NCBI GenBank assembly: GCA_965212165.1
Contig: OZ243096.1
Span: forward strand, 2,666,001 to 2,730,000
Reading direction: 5' to 3'
Length of the DNA: 64,000 nt
Source of the DNA: RHLJ01 sp965212165
Lineage (GTDB): Bacteria > Bacteroidota > Rhodothermia > Balneolales > Balneolaceae
Every line of letters starts with the position of its first letter. Positions within the stretch are counted from its first letter, which is position 1. Below the pieces are notes generated by a model. It had not been told where the DNA came from, searched no databases, and saw only the letters and a list, made by a program, of their open reading frames with translations. Positions 8,338-17,020 of this stretch are shown here, piece after piece. A program made the position numbers and the translations under genes.

Positions 8338-9768
8338 TTAAAGTTTTCTTTTAACCCCAATTTGAATGGCAAAACTATTCTTGTATAATTCTCCTATATC
8401 ACTAGCAATAGCGGTACTAAATTGCAATTTCTCCCACTTTTGAGATTGCTTCGTAAGCTTAAGAAATAGTGATAATTGCTTTAAAGAAGGTTCAAATTTA
8501 TATTTTTCTGAGTTATTCTCTGCTCGTTGTTCTTCCAAGTATCTACCATGATTATTTGAATAGGTAGTTTTCAAAAGATAATCAACGTCATTCGATAAAC
8601 TACCCTCAAGTCCGATATGATGGGCAACGACTCTATTATTTTCAATCAAATATTGATCAAACTCTCTGTTTGATCTTACTGTAATTAGAGGGTTACCAAT
8701 TACTCTTCCGTAGCTTGTCCAACCGTTTTGATAAATTACATGACTGTAGTAATCGTCTCTTCCACTACCAGGGGTTGTTCTATTTGGGTCTTCAGGGTCG
8801 GTTGGACCATTTTGATATTTGGTGTATATGAACTCATAATTAACTCCTTTAATCAATCTATTGGAGTTATTCATCTTCATTTTTTCGAGTGTAATCCCCA
8901 CTATCCCATCTTGAAAATTTCGAAGTACCACCCCATCATAATCCTCGAATAAAAATTGTTTATATAACTCTACATCCCAGTTGTTTTTTTTAAATGAAAT
9001 CCCGACATCATATATACCTAATTGATTCCCTTGATAATAATTTTGATCATTTAAAGGGGCATCATCACCCCCTCTTCCAAGAAAAACAGACCTTATGAAA
9101 TCATTAAAACTCTCTGGGATATTGCCAACAGATTCAATTTTAGAATAACCTCCCCACATTACACTATGTACTAGTCCAGCATATATGTGAAATTTATCCT
9201 CCCTACCAACAAATAGATAAAATGTTTTTTGATGTAAAAAAGGGTTTTCTACTGTTCTATTTTCTTCAAACCAACCATGTGTAAATGAACCTCTTACTTT
9301 TGCGAATTCATCAGTAAATGGGATATAAATGAATTCTGTATTTAGTTCAATTTTTGGGATTGGCGTTGCATTTCTACCTTGAACAAAAGAACCAGTCCTT
9401 AATTCTTCTAGTTTATGTAGTTCCCTATAATTAAATCTCCCAGCTAAAAGATTAATTTTCTTATAGGATAAGCCTACATTTATAATTGGAAAGATAATAC
9501 CCGAGTTTGAAGAAACTCTAACCAATGGTTTTATCTCGTAATTTAAAACGAAATTGTTTTTTTTATTTGAATAGTTTGATTCAAAAGTTAAGTAAGACCC
9601 AAGACCCGAATCGTCTATTATTCCGTATTGATTTGTATGAAACCAATAAGGAGAATCTGTCCCAATATTAGTTTGCAACATAAATGATGAGCTAGAGTTA
9701 ATTTGCCCAAATACGAAAGTTGTATTAATAATTAACAATATAAATATTGAAACAAACTTCATATTCAT
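8338..9768 (-). CDS. Capsule assembly Wzi-family outer-membrane barrel
   Basis: The 476-residue protein has a signal peptide (cleavage near residue 22, after Val-Phe-Gly) and alternating polar/hydrophobic strands throughout, ending in KRKL. The segments SPYWFHTNQYG (about 40-50), FVQGRNATPIP (about 129-139) and HSVMWGGYS (about 201-209) match the Wzi family (PF14052) as found in Bacteroidota. E. coli Wzi is an outer-membrane lectin that holds capsule on the surface. The start is one of two ATGs (9768 or 9762). It begins one base after the stop of the upstream glycosyltransferase, so the two are co-transcribed, supporting a role in a capsule or exopolysaccharide. Confidence 0.85.
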   Translation of the reverse strand: MNMKFVSIFILLIINTTFVFGQINSSSSFMLQTNIGTDSPYWFHTNQYGIIDDSGLGSYLTFESNYSNKKNNFVLNYEIKPLVRVSSNSGIIFPIINVGLSYKKINLLAGRFNYRELHKLEELRTGSFVQGRNATPIPKIELNTEFIYIPFTDEFAKVRGSFTHGWFEENRTVENPFLHQKTFYLFVGREDKFHIYAGLVHSVMWGGYSKIESVGNIPESFNDFIRSVFLGRGGDDAPLNDQNYYQGNQLGIYDVGISFKKNNWDVELYKQFLFEDYDGVVLRNFQDGIVGITLEKMKMNNSNRLIKGVNYEFIYTKYQNGPTDPEDPNRTTPGSGRDDYYSHVIYQNGWTSYGRVIGNPLITVRSNREFDQYLIENNRVVAHHIGLEGSLSNDVDYLLKTTYSNNHGRYLEEQRAENNSEKYKFEPSLKQLSLFLKLTKQSQKWEKLQFSTAIASDIGELYKNSFAIQIGVKRKL

Positions 9769-9769
9769 C

Positions 9770-10900
9770 TCAAAAACTTGAACGTATGAAATTATAAATT
9801 CCAGTGGCTCGATTATCCCACGTCAATTCTGTCATTTCTTCTTTTGCAGCTTTCCCAAGAGAATCCCTAAGCTTTTTGTCACTTATCAATGTTGTAAATG
9901 CTTTATTCTCTTCATCATCATTATCTGGATCTACCAAAAAAGCAGTATCATTATGAGTAAGTACCTCACTTAGATCTTCTGAATTTGGAGCTAAAATAGC
10001 TTTACCAGCGGCTTTATAAATAAATGTTTTCAAAGGTAGAACAGTATTTTTTGAAACCTCTCTAGCCATTAATGTAGGTGGTATGTAAAGAATGTCTGAA
10101 GATTGCAATATTGAGAAGACAGTTTTCTTATCCATCCATCCTAATACTTTTACATTATTATGATTCTTTGCTTCTCTTTCAATTTCTCCCTCTCCCTCAG
10201 ATCCTACAATTAGAAAAAATGCATCTTTATATCGTTCTGCAAGGTTTAACATTCGCAGTAAACCTTTTTCTTTATTTACTCTTCCCGAATAAACTGTTAT
10301 CAATTTATCTTCTGGTAAATAATATTTCCTTCTAACTTCATTAGGGTCAACAACAACATACTCTTTCAAATCAAAAGCATTATGAGCAACAAGTAACTTA
10401 GATGAGCTAAATCCAACTTCCAAAAAGCTTTTTTTCGCAAACTCAGAATGCAATACTATTCCAATTAACTTTTTAATTCTGGATATCTTAGAAAAGAAAT
10501 AATGACTCAATCTATTTTGATTTGGCCAAGGTCTATATGTTTCAAAAACAATTGGGATTGATGTGAACATTAGAACTGAAATTAGAATTGGTATATTTCT
10601 TGTATATACTAATTCACACTCACTCTTCTTTATTTTTAAAGCTGACCTAATTGCAAATGTGAGTTTTTCAATTCCTCGTATATTTGGAATCAAATGATTT
10701 ATAAAACTAAGATTGAACTCACTTTTTTTGCCGTAATATTCCTTCAACTCTTGATTAGTGATCTCTTTTCTAAACGCATATTTAGCAGAAAGTAAAGTTA
10801 CATCTGCAAGATTGTTTAATGCTGATAAAGATGAAACTATCTGCTCAGAATCGGCAGAAGATCGTGGATAAAACTGGTCAGATATGAAAGTAATATTCAT
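9770..10900 (-). CDS. Family 4-type (GT-B) glycosyltransferase
   Basis: The protein has 376 residues and two Rossmann-like halves. The N-terminal part starts ITFISDQFYPRSSAD, the usual acceptor-domain opening. The C-terminal half contains ITVYSGRVNKEKGL (about 190-203), FFLIVGSEGEGE and VKVLGWMDKK, the donor-binding pattern of GT4 enzymes. The E-x7-E region is degenerate: KNTVLPLKTFIYKAAGKAIL contains no clear glutamate pair, so donor handling may differ from standard GT4. It is paired with Wzi immediately downstream. The sugar and acceptor are unknown. Confidence 0.8.
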   Translation of the reverse strand: MNITFISDQFYPRSSADSEQIVSSLSALNNLADVTLLSAKYAFRKEITNQELKEYYGKKSEFNLSFINHLIPNIRGIEKLTFAIRSALKIKKSECELVYTRNIPILISVLMFTSIPIVFETYRPWPNQNRLSHYFFSKISRIKKLIGIVLHSEFAKKSFLEVGFSSSKLLVAHNAFDLKEYVVVDPNEVRRKYYLPEDKLITVYSGRVNKEKGLLRMLNLAERYKDAFFLIVGSEGEGEIEREAKNHNNVKVLGWMDKKTVFSILQSSDILYIPPTLMAREVSKNTVLPLKTFIYKAAGKAILAPNSEDLSEVLTHNDTAFLVDPDNDDEENKAFTTLISDKKLRDSLGKAAKEEMTELTWDNRATGIYNFIRSSF

Positions 10901-10955
10901 TCCAAATGATACACTTAAAGCATCAAAACTTAAACTGAAAGATTAAAACAGAAAA

Positions 10956-11549
10956 TTATCCTTGAGCTGCTCTCTTTCGTAAGCTTTCCATAAGTGTGTC
11001 GAAGCCTCTTCTTGCAATAATCCTCTGAAACTGATTTTTATATGACTCAGCTGTCCATAGATCATCGATACTCATATCAATAATAACCCATTCATTTTCT
11101 TGCATCTCCATTTTATAATCAACGGGAGTACGAACTTCGTCAAGTTCAGCCATAGTTTTTACCATAGCTTGTTTATCATCAACTTCTACCGAATTATAAC
11201 TCACTTTTGCGCGGTAAATTTCAAGTTTATTTAACGAGTGATCTCTTACAATAGTAGTAAATAAACCTAAGAACTCATTTCTACTCTCTTCTGAAATTTC
11301 ATTATATGTTTCATCGAGTGCCGTTCTTGCCATCGCTTCAAAACTTATCACACCATTGATAATTTCTTTTAATTCGGCCCTTTGAACATCTGAATACTCT
11401 TGCCCTTCTGGACCTAATAATTCTTTTATCTGATTATCTCTTTCAGTTAACATAGTTTTAATTTGCTCTTCAGTATTTTGAGCAAAAACATTTGTTGCAG
11501 AAAATATTGCAACAATCATAAAGAAGAATCCAAATTTTAAAAATCTCAT
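10956..11549 (-). CDS. MlaC/Ttg2D-family periplasmic lipid-binding protein
   Basis: The 197-residue protein has a signal peptide (residues 1-23, ending Val-Phe-Ala-Gln). The mature part fits MlaC (PF05494): a helical N-terminal half with SFEAMARTALDETYNEIS near 71-88, then strand segments LEIYRAKVSYNSVEV, DYKMEMQENEWVIIDMSIDDLW and a C-terminal QFQRIIARRGFDTLMESLRKR helix. MlaC proteins shuttle phospholipids between inner and outer membranes. No MlaB/D/E/F genes lie in the window. It follows the TolC-family gene by 10 bases and is therefore co-transcribed with it. Confidence 0.85.
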   Translation of the reverse strand: MRFLKFGFFFMIVAIFSATNVFAQNTEEQIKTMLTERDNQIKELLGPEGQEYSDVQRAELKEIINGVISFEAMARTALDETYNEISEESRNEFLGLFTTIVRDHSLNKLEIYRAKVSYNSVEVDDKQAMVKTMAELDEVRTPVDYKMEMQENEWVIIDMSIDDLWTAESYKNQFQRIIARRGFDTLMESLRKRAAQG

Positions 11550-11559
11550 AAATCCATAA

Positions 11560-12942
11560 TTAATTTTCTGTCATACTAGTCAACGGAAGTCCGGCTGATT
11601 TATTAAGCCTCGCGACTGCAGAATTAAACTCAAATATTGTTTCCATTTCTGAAAGCCTTAATTCGAGTTCTTGCCTAACTGCATCTACTAAATCTTTCGA
11701 ATCTCCAAAACCCAAATCATAGTCTAACTGTTCCATACGAAGCCATTCTTTAGCTATTTGTAATGCTTCATCTGTTTTATCAACTTTAACTTCAGCTAGA
11801 GCTGCGTTTCTGAAAGCTTGATTTACTTCAAGAATTATTCCATCCTGCATTGAATCCTTAAGATAATCTAACCTATTCACTTCAAGTTTACTGCGCTCGA
11901 GTGATGTTTTTGCTTGAAAGAAATTCAAGTTTTGTCGAATTGTAAGCCCAAGAGCAGTATTAAAAGTATTTTCTGGTGTTTGTATAAAAGGATTTGGTTG
12001 TCTAGGACGAACTGGAGTACTTGCAAATGTAGTTGTAAATCCTAAGTATAACCCAGGTAAGTTTCTCGATTTTAGAGAACCGATATATTGTTTCATAGCA
12101 GTTCTGCCGAGTTCAAGTCCCAACAATTCTGCTCTATTGTTTAAAGCGCTATTCTGATAGAAATCAATTTCTTGAACTTGCTTCTCTATTGGATCCAAAA
12201 ATCTAATTTCAGGTTCATAAATCGTACCTTCATCATTTCTTAAAGCATATTTCCAAGTTTCATGAACAAAAAGTAAACTTTGTTCTACTTCAGCTCGTTG
12301 AATTCCAAATTGAGCTCTAAATACATCAAATTTATATTTATCTGATTCATCAACATCTTCTGGTGACTCCTCAATAGCCTTCTCCAAGGCTCTACCAATT
12401 TGCTCCATTTTATCTTCTGCATCAGTTAACAGACGTTCAATTTCTAATGCAAAAATATAACTATGATATAAATCATATAATCTCAGTTCAATCTCAGCTC
12501 TTGTCGCCTCATATTCTTGTTGAGTAGCTTCTATTCCTGTTTGAGCAGCTTCAATAGCTTTATTGATTGCACCCCAGGTATAAATAGGTTGAACGCCTTG
12601 AATACGGAATCTTGTAAATAGACCAGGGTTTCCCCAATCATTTATTGCTGTTGGATCTAAATAAATTGATTCCTCAGGCCTTCCCTCAGGAGAACTAACA
12701 CCAGGTACTACAGCATGCTCTGAGCGAAAATTAAGTGATGGTAGAAATCTTTGATCTTTTGCTAATTGTTTTCTGTTTTCAGCGAGATCGACTTTAGTTC
12801 CAACGAGCTTCATTTGACCTGAGTTTTCAAGTGATATTTTAAGAAATTGATTGAAATCAATTCTTAATGTATCCTGAGCTTGAGCTAAAGAACCCCACTG
12901 AATTACAAAGAATAGAAATAAAATAAGTAGTCGTTTAATCAT
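11560..12942 (-). CDS. TolC-family outer-membrane efflux protein
   Basis: The 460-residue protein has a signal peptide ending near residue 22. It shows two repeats of long amphipathic helices flanking short beta segments, the layout of OEP (PF02321) proteins. LRLYDLYHSYIFALEIERLL marks the first helical hairpin, and a second long helical run ends FEFNSAVARLNKSAGLPL, which is the usual end of TolC-like proteins. The protein would form the outer-membrane exit duct of a tripartite exporter. No membrane-fusion protein is adjacent; the nearest candidate pump is the MMPL fragment at the left edge. First gene of a two-gene unit with the MlaC-like gene. Confidence 0.88.
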   Translation of the reverse strand: MIKRLLILFLFFVIQWGSLAQAQDTLRIDFNQFLKISLENSGQMKLVGTKVDLAENRKQLAKDQRFLPSLNFRSEHAVVPGVSSPEGRPEESIYLDPTAINDWGNPGLFTRFRIQGVQPIYTWGAINKAIEAAQTGIEATQQEYEATRAEIELRLYDLYHSYIFALEIERLLTDAEDKMEQIGRALEKAIEESPEDVDESDKYKFDVFRAQFGIQRAEVEQSLLFVHETWKYALRNDEGTIYEPEIRFLDPIEKQVQEIDFYQNSALNNRAELLGLELGRTAMKQYIGSLKSRNLPGLYLGFTTTFASTPVRPRQPNPFIQTPENTFNTALGLTIRQNLNFFQAKTSLERSKLEVNRLDYLKDSMQDGIILEVNQAFRNAALAEVKVDKTDEALQIAKEWLRMEQLDYDLGFGDSKDLVDAVRQELELRLSEMETIFEFNSAVARLNKSAGLPLTSMTEN

Positions 12943-12993
12943 AAGTAAATATATGCGCTACAACGATCTTGTTTGTAATTTATTTAATAAAAC

Positions 12994-13022
12994 AAAAATA
13001 GCCCCATAATGGGGCTATTTTT
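12994..13022 (-). terminator. Rho-independent terminator after tRNA-Ser / atp operon
   Basis: A perfect 13-bp inverted repeat (12994-13006 and 13010-13022) with a 3-base loop has a GC core of GGGGC/GCCCC flanked by A/T tracts on both sides. On the minus strand it lies just after the tRNA-Ser 3' end. The symmetrical A/T tracts mean it could also stop plus-strand transcription. It is the strongest terminator-like structure I see in the window. Confidence 0.9.
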
Positions 13023-13026
13023 ATTG

Positions 13027-13111
13027 CGGAGAGTGAGGGATTCGAACCCCCGGAGACTTGCGCCTCAACGGTTTTCAAGACCGCCGCATTCGACCACTCT
13101 GCCAACTCTCC
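13027..13111 (-). tRNA. tRNA-Ser (anticodon UGA)
   Basis: The 85-base minus-strand gene folds as a class II tRNA. The acceptor stem GGAGAGT pairs with ACTCTCC, the discriminator is G, the anticodon loop is CTTGAAA in the stem GCGGT/ACCGT-like arm (anticodon TGA), there is an extended variable arm, and the T arm contains GGTTCGAATCC. The long variable arm plus the UGA anticodon and G discriminator identify serine. CCA is not encoded. It begins only 5 bases after the atpG stop codon and is followed within a few bases by the terminator, so it is probably the last part of the atp transcript. Confidence 0.95.
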
Positions 13112-13116
13112 TAAAA

Positions 13117-14010
13117 TCAGTTTCCTCCCAATGCTTGCGCACCAGATACGATTTCAGAAATCTCAGTCGTAATTGCACTTTGTCGCACCTGATTATACTT
13201 AAGTCTTAAATCACGTTCTAGATCTTTAGCATTTTCAGTTGCACTATCCATAGCCGACATTCTTGCACCTTGTTCTGATGCATTTGATTCAAGCACTGCT
13301 TTCCATAATTGAATATTCAAATGTAGAGGCAGTAATCTTTCTAATATCACTTCAGAATTAGGCTCGAAAATATAGTCATTTGAATCTTTAGAAGCATCAT
13401 CAGATCCAACAGAAATTAAATTAGGATCGATAGGTAAAACCTTTTCAATTTTTCTATTCTGAGCTATTACAGACTTGAATTCATTGAATGCAATGTACAC
13501 TTCATCATACTCTTCAGTAATGAAATTTTGGGTAACAGCACTCATTATGTCAGAAGTTTTTGAGTATTGTAGATCATCAAAAAAACCTGGATGTGTATCT
13601 ATCACATTATACTTACGCTTTTTAAAATAAGCTTGTGCCTTTTTACCTAAAGTTATAAGTGATAAAGTATCTTCATCTCGATATTCTTGAAATGATGACT
13701 CAATAGTTTTTTCTACTTCTTTGAATAAGTTATTATTAAAGCCACCACATAGCCCTTTATCGGAACCTACTATAATCATCAATACATTCTTAACTTCATC
13801 AGTCGAACGCATAATAGGATTAGAATCTGTGCTACTACCTACTAACCGACCAACTACATCCTGAATCTTAGATGCATAGGGACGAGTTTTTACCATCCGT
13901 TCCTGTGCTTTTCTAAGTTTAGCAGCTGCTACCATTTTCATAGCTTTGGTAATCTGCTGTGTATTGTTTACAGAAGTAATCCTATTTCGTATGTCTCGCA
14001 GGTTTGCCAT
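13117..14010 (-). CDS. atpG: ATP synthase F1 subunit gamma
   Basis: The 297-residue protein is of normal length. The N-terminal helix LRDIRNRITSVNNTQQITKAMKMVAAAK is diagnostic of gamma, the rotor shaft of F1. The central GSDKGLCGGFNNNLF (about 90-104) is the conserved Rossmann-like segment. The C-terminal helix has AMDSATENAKDLERDLRLKYNQVRQSAITTEISEIVSGA, also universally conserved. It lies 3 bases after atpA. Unlike the common order, no atpD or atpC follows; a tRNA gene does. Confidence 0.97.
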   Translation of the reverse strand: MANLRDIRNRITSVNNTQQITKAMKMVAAAKLRKAQERMVKTRPYASKIQDVVGRLVGSSTDSNPIMRSTDEVKNVLMIIVGSDKGLCGGFNNNLFKEVEKTIESSFQEYRDEDTLSLITLGKKAQAYFKKRKYNVIDTHPGFFDDLQYSKTSDIMSAVTQNFITEEYDEVYIAFNEFKSVIAQNRKIEKVLPIDPNLISVGSDDASKDSNDYIFEPNSEVILERLLPLHLNIQLWKAVLESNASEQGARMSAMDSATENAKDLERDLRLKYNQVRQSAITTEISEIVSGAQALGGN

Positions 14011-14013
14011 CTA

Positions 14014-15630
14014 TTAAGCTTCTTGAGTCGCTAAGATTTGATCAATTACAGTAGTTGCAGTAGTAATAACTTCGGCTCCAAATTCATCACTTAGAACCCC
14101 AGTAGTTGCTAATCCTTCCATTTCTTTTCCAAACTTACTTAATACAGTCTCAAGGAATTGAGTTTCAAATTCACTTATCTGATCAACTGGAATTTTATCA
14201 AGTAGTCCAACGGAATTAACTTTAAGAAGTACAATTTCACGTTCAACTGGAAGCGGCTTATAAACATCTTGTTTAAGAAGTTCTGCAGTTCGCTCCCCTC
14301 TTCTTAACTGAGCTTGAGTAGCAGGATCAAGGTCCGAACCAAACTTAGCAAAAGCTTCCAATTCACGATACTGTGCTAAATCTAACTTCAAAGTACCAGA
14401 TAGTTTCTTCATTGATTTTACCTGTGCAGAACCACCAACACGAGATACAGAAATACCAACATCAATAGCTGGACGAGTACCTGAGTTGAATAGATCAGTA
14501 TCTAAGAAAATCTGACCATCAGTAATAGAAATTACGTTAGTTGGGATATATGCAGAAACATCACCAGCTTGTGTTTCAATCACTGGGAGAGCTGTCAAAG
14601 ATCCACCGCCTTTAACTTTAGGCTTTAATGAATCTGGAATGTTATTCATAGCCTGAGCTACTTTATCATCATTAATTATCTTTGCAGATCTTTCAAGCAA
14701 ACGACTATGTAAATAGAATACATCACCAGGATACGCTTCACGTCCAGGAGGTCTCTTCAATAATAAAGAAAGCTCTCTGTAAGCAACTGCTTGTTTTGAT
14801 AAATCATCATAAACTACAAGTGCATGTCGTCCAGTGTCTCTAAAATATTCACCAACTGTAGCACCCGCGAATGGAGCAATATATTGCATTGGAGCAGCAT
14901 CACTAGCTGGAGCACTTACGATAACAGAATATTCCATGGCACCATTTTCTTCTAATACCTTATAGATATTAGCAACAGTTGATGCTTTTTGGCCTATAGC
15001 AACATAAATACAGTAAACTGGTTTATCAGAATTTTGAGTTGCTTTCTGATTCAATATCGTATCAACAGCTACAGATGTTTTACCCGTTTGACGATCACCA
15101 ATAATTAACTCACGCTGTCCACGACCAATAGGAATAAGAGCATCAATTGCCTTAATACCAGTTTGAAGTGGTTCGGTTACTGGTTCACGATAAATTACAC
15201 CTGGTGCTTTACGCTCTAAAGGAAGTTGAATGGTTTCTCCAGTAATTGGACCTTTACCATCTATAGGATTACCGAGAGGGTCAATTACACGTCCGAGTAC
15301 TCCTTCTCCGATGTTAATAGAAGCGATATTTTTTGTTCTCTTAACAACATCGCCTTCTTCTACGGCATTACCTGCATTAAAAAGAACAATACCAACATTA
15401 TCTTCTTCAAGGTTAAGTACCATTCCGGTAGCTGGAGTTCCATCCTCATCTTTCGAATCTGGAAGAACTACCAATTCACCTGCTTCTACGTTTGAAAGTC
15501 CATAAACACGTGCAATACCATCACCTACTTCTAGTACGGTACCTACATCATATACATCAGCTTCGTTATCAAAGCCCGATAGTTGTTTACGTAATATGGC
15601 TGAAACTTCGTCTGGTCTGACTTGGCTCAT
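14014..15630 (-). CDS. atpA: ATP synthase F1 subunit alpha
   Basis: The 538-residue protein is slightly longer than the 500-513 usual in other phyla. The P-loop GDRQTGKT is at residues 178-185. The N-terminal barrel domain contains LNLEEDNVG (72-80) and a short charged insertion (SKDEDGTPAT, 59-68) relative to the E. coli type. The C-terminal domain has the conserved LAQYRELEAFAKFGSDLD segment. Alpha subunits form the catalytic hexamer with beta, whose gene is not in this window. Part of the minus-strand atp operon between atpH and atpG. Confidence 0.98.
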   Translation of the reverse strand: MSQVRPDEVSAILRKQLSGFDNEADVYDVGTVLEVGDGIARVYGLSNVEAGELVVLPDSKDEDGTPATGMVLNLEEDNVGIVLFNAGNAVEEGDVVKRTKNIASINIGEGVLGRVIDPLGNPIDGKGPITGETIQLPLERKAPGVIYREPVTEPLQTGIKAIDALIPIGRGQRELIIGDRQTGKTSVAVDTILNQKATQNSDKPVYCIYVAIGQKASTVANIYKVLEENGAMEYSVIVSAPASDAAPMQYIAPFAGATVGEYFRDTGRHALVVYDDLSKQAVAYRELSLLLKRPPGREAYPGDVFYLHSRLLERSAKIINDDKVAQAMNNIPDSLKPKVKGGGSLTALPVIETQAGDVSAYIPTNVISITDGQIFLDTDLFNSGTRPAIDVGISVSRVGGSAQVKSMKKLSGTLKLDLAQYRELEAFAKFGSDLDPATQAQLRRGERTAELLKQDVYKPLPVEREIVLLKVNSVGLLDKIPVDQISEFETQFLETVLSKFGKEMEGLATTGVLSDEFGAEVITTATTVIDQILATQEA

Positions 15631-15655
15631 TGTATTATTAATTTCTGAATCTGTT

Positions 15656-16210
15656 CTAATTCAATTCCACGCTGTTTGCGAGGAAAATTTGTTCAAGCTG
15701 ATCTAATTTGTGCTTTACGGTTCCATCAATAACCGTATCCTGAATTTTAACTAAAAGACCACCTTTCAAATCGGGCTGTACTTTTAGATTCATTTCTACT
15801 TTTTTAGAAGTAGATTTTTCTAACACTTTTTGAAGCTCTTTAATCTGTGCGTTATCTAATTTTAATGCAGAACGTACTTCAACTTCAATAATTCCTGTAT
15901 ATTCGTTGTATTGATCAATAAAGGCTAATACAATTTCAGGTAAAATTGATGTTCTTTCCTTTTCTGAAATAAGTGTAATAAACTCATTAGAGAGTTTACC
16001 TACATTTTTCCCAAATATGGATTGAAGTGCAGCTTGTTTATCAGATGGTTTAATGATTGGACTTTTTAGAAAAACTAATAAGTCTTTAGAGTCATTAACT
16101 GTACTCTTGATAAATAAGATATCTTTAAGCGTTTCTTCTACAACCTTCTGTTCTTTTGATGTTTCAAGTAAGGCTGTAGCGTAACGTCTCGCTGCTTTAG
16201 ATACCAACAT
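15656..16210 (-). CDS. atpH: ATP synthase F1 subunit delta
   Basis: The 184-residue protein opens with SKAARRYATALLETS, the typical OSCP/delta N-terminal helix, and continues as a helical bundle with FLKSPIIKPSDKQAALQSIF. The C-terminal part has the conserved DLKGGLLVKIQDTVIDGTVKHKLDQL motif. The protein joins the peripheral stalk (b) to the top of F1. It sits between atpF (11-base gap) and atpA (25-base gap). Confidence 0.95.
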   Translation of the reverse strand: MLVSKAARRYATALLETSKEQKVVEETLKDILFIKSTVNDSKDLLVFLKSPIIKPSDKQAALQSIFGKNVGKLSNEFITLISEKERTSILPEIVLAFIDQYNEYTGIIEVEVRSALKLDNAQIKELQKVLEKSTSKKVEMNLKVQPDLKGGLLVKIQDTVIDGTVKHKLDQLEQIFLANSVELN

Positions 16211-16221
16211 AGATTATTGAG

Positions 16222-16737
16222 TTAATTTTTTGACAAGTCGTCGATAAAATTATCGACTAGCTTGTTATTCTTTTTAGAATCGAGCTCTGAATCAAGAATT
16301 GTTGAAGCAGCTTTAATAGCTAATTGAGCAACTTCTTGTCTCAATTCAGTTAATGCTTGCTTCTTTTCTTGTTCGATTGTGGCTCGTGCTTGTTCAACGA
16401 TTTGTGCTGCATCGTCTTTTGCTTTCACAATAAGGTCTTCTCGGAGTACTTCTGCTTCTTCCTTAGCCTTTTTGCGAATTTGTTGTGCATTCGCCTCTGC
16501 TTCACGAAGTGCCTTTTCATTATCCTTTGAGACCTGCTCAGCTCTAGCTAACGCTTGCTCAGCAGACTCTAAAGAGTCTTTGATTTTGGCTTCTCGCTCT
16601 GTGAGCGATTTCATGATTGGAGGTACAGCATACTTCATCATTACCCAAAGGAATACAATCATGGATATTAAAATCCAGATTGCAAATCCAGGGTTAAATG
16701 ATAGAATACCGCCTCCGCCTGCTAAAAGGAAAGTCAT
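16222..16737 (-). CDS. atpF: ATP synthase F0 subunit b
   Basis: The 171-residue protein has one N-terminal membrane helix (about 14-34, FNPGFAIWILISMIVFLWVM) and then a long, highly charged coiled coil rich in Ala, Glu, Lys and Gln. This is the peripheral-stalk dimer subunit. It lies between atpE and atpH. Confidence 0.95.
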   Translation of the reverse strand: MTFLLAGGGGILSFNPGFAIWILISMIVFLWVMMKYAVPPIMKSLTEREAKIKDSLESAEQALARAEQVSKDNEKALREAEANAQQIRKKAKEEAEVLREDLIVKAKDDAAQIVEQARATIEQEKKQALTELRQEVAQLAIKAASTILDSELDSKKNNKLVDNFIDDLSKN

Positions 16738-16751
16738 CTAATAATCCTTAA

Positions 16752-16973
16752 TTATTGACCAATTCCAAGAGCAAGAAGGATACAAATCACCATACCAAGA
16801 AGGGCTACACCCTCGATGAATGCTGCAGTAAGAATCATTGCTCCACGAATATCGCCAGAAGCTTCTGGTTGACGTGCAATACTTTCTGTTGCACCTTTAC
16901 CAATCATTCCGATTCCAATTCCTGCGCCTAAAGCTACGATTCCAGCTCCAATACCGGCTGCTAAAAGTCCCAT
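16752..16973 (-). CDS. atpE: ATP synthase F0 subunit c
   Basis: The 73-residue hairpin has two membrane helices joined by the polar loop ARQPE (33-37). The ion-carrying carboxylate is Glu54 in AAFIEGVALLG. The helix-1 position that is Gln in sodium-type c rings is Ile21 here, and the residue after Glu54 is Gly, not Ser or Thr. This points to a proton-driven rather than a sodium-driven enzyme (inference from known c-ring ligands). The start is the only sensible ATG. Confidence 0.97.
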   Translation of the reverse strand: MGLLAAGIGAGIVALGAGIGIGMIGKGATESIARQPEASGDIRGAMILTAAFIEGVALLGMVICILLALGIGQ

Positions 16974-17020
16974 AGTATTCTATTTTTATGTGTTAGGGTT
17001 ATTTATGTGTAAAAAATCTT

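Noticed and set aside
13009..13209. Plus-strand 66-codon frame through the tRNA-Ser and the atpG 3' end
   Set aside because: It reads the antisense of a tRNA gene and of a conserved atpG end; a typical spurious frame.
15226..15505. Two plus-strand frames of about 90 codons opposite atpA
   Set aside because: Antisense to a well-conserved gene, no promoter or ribosome site, composition unlike real proteins.
16379..16741. Plus-strand 120-codon frame opposite atpF
   Set aside because: Antisense of a coiled-coil gene; the Ser/Ala-rich product is a mirror of the real codons.
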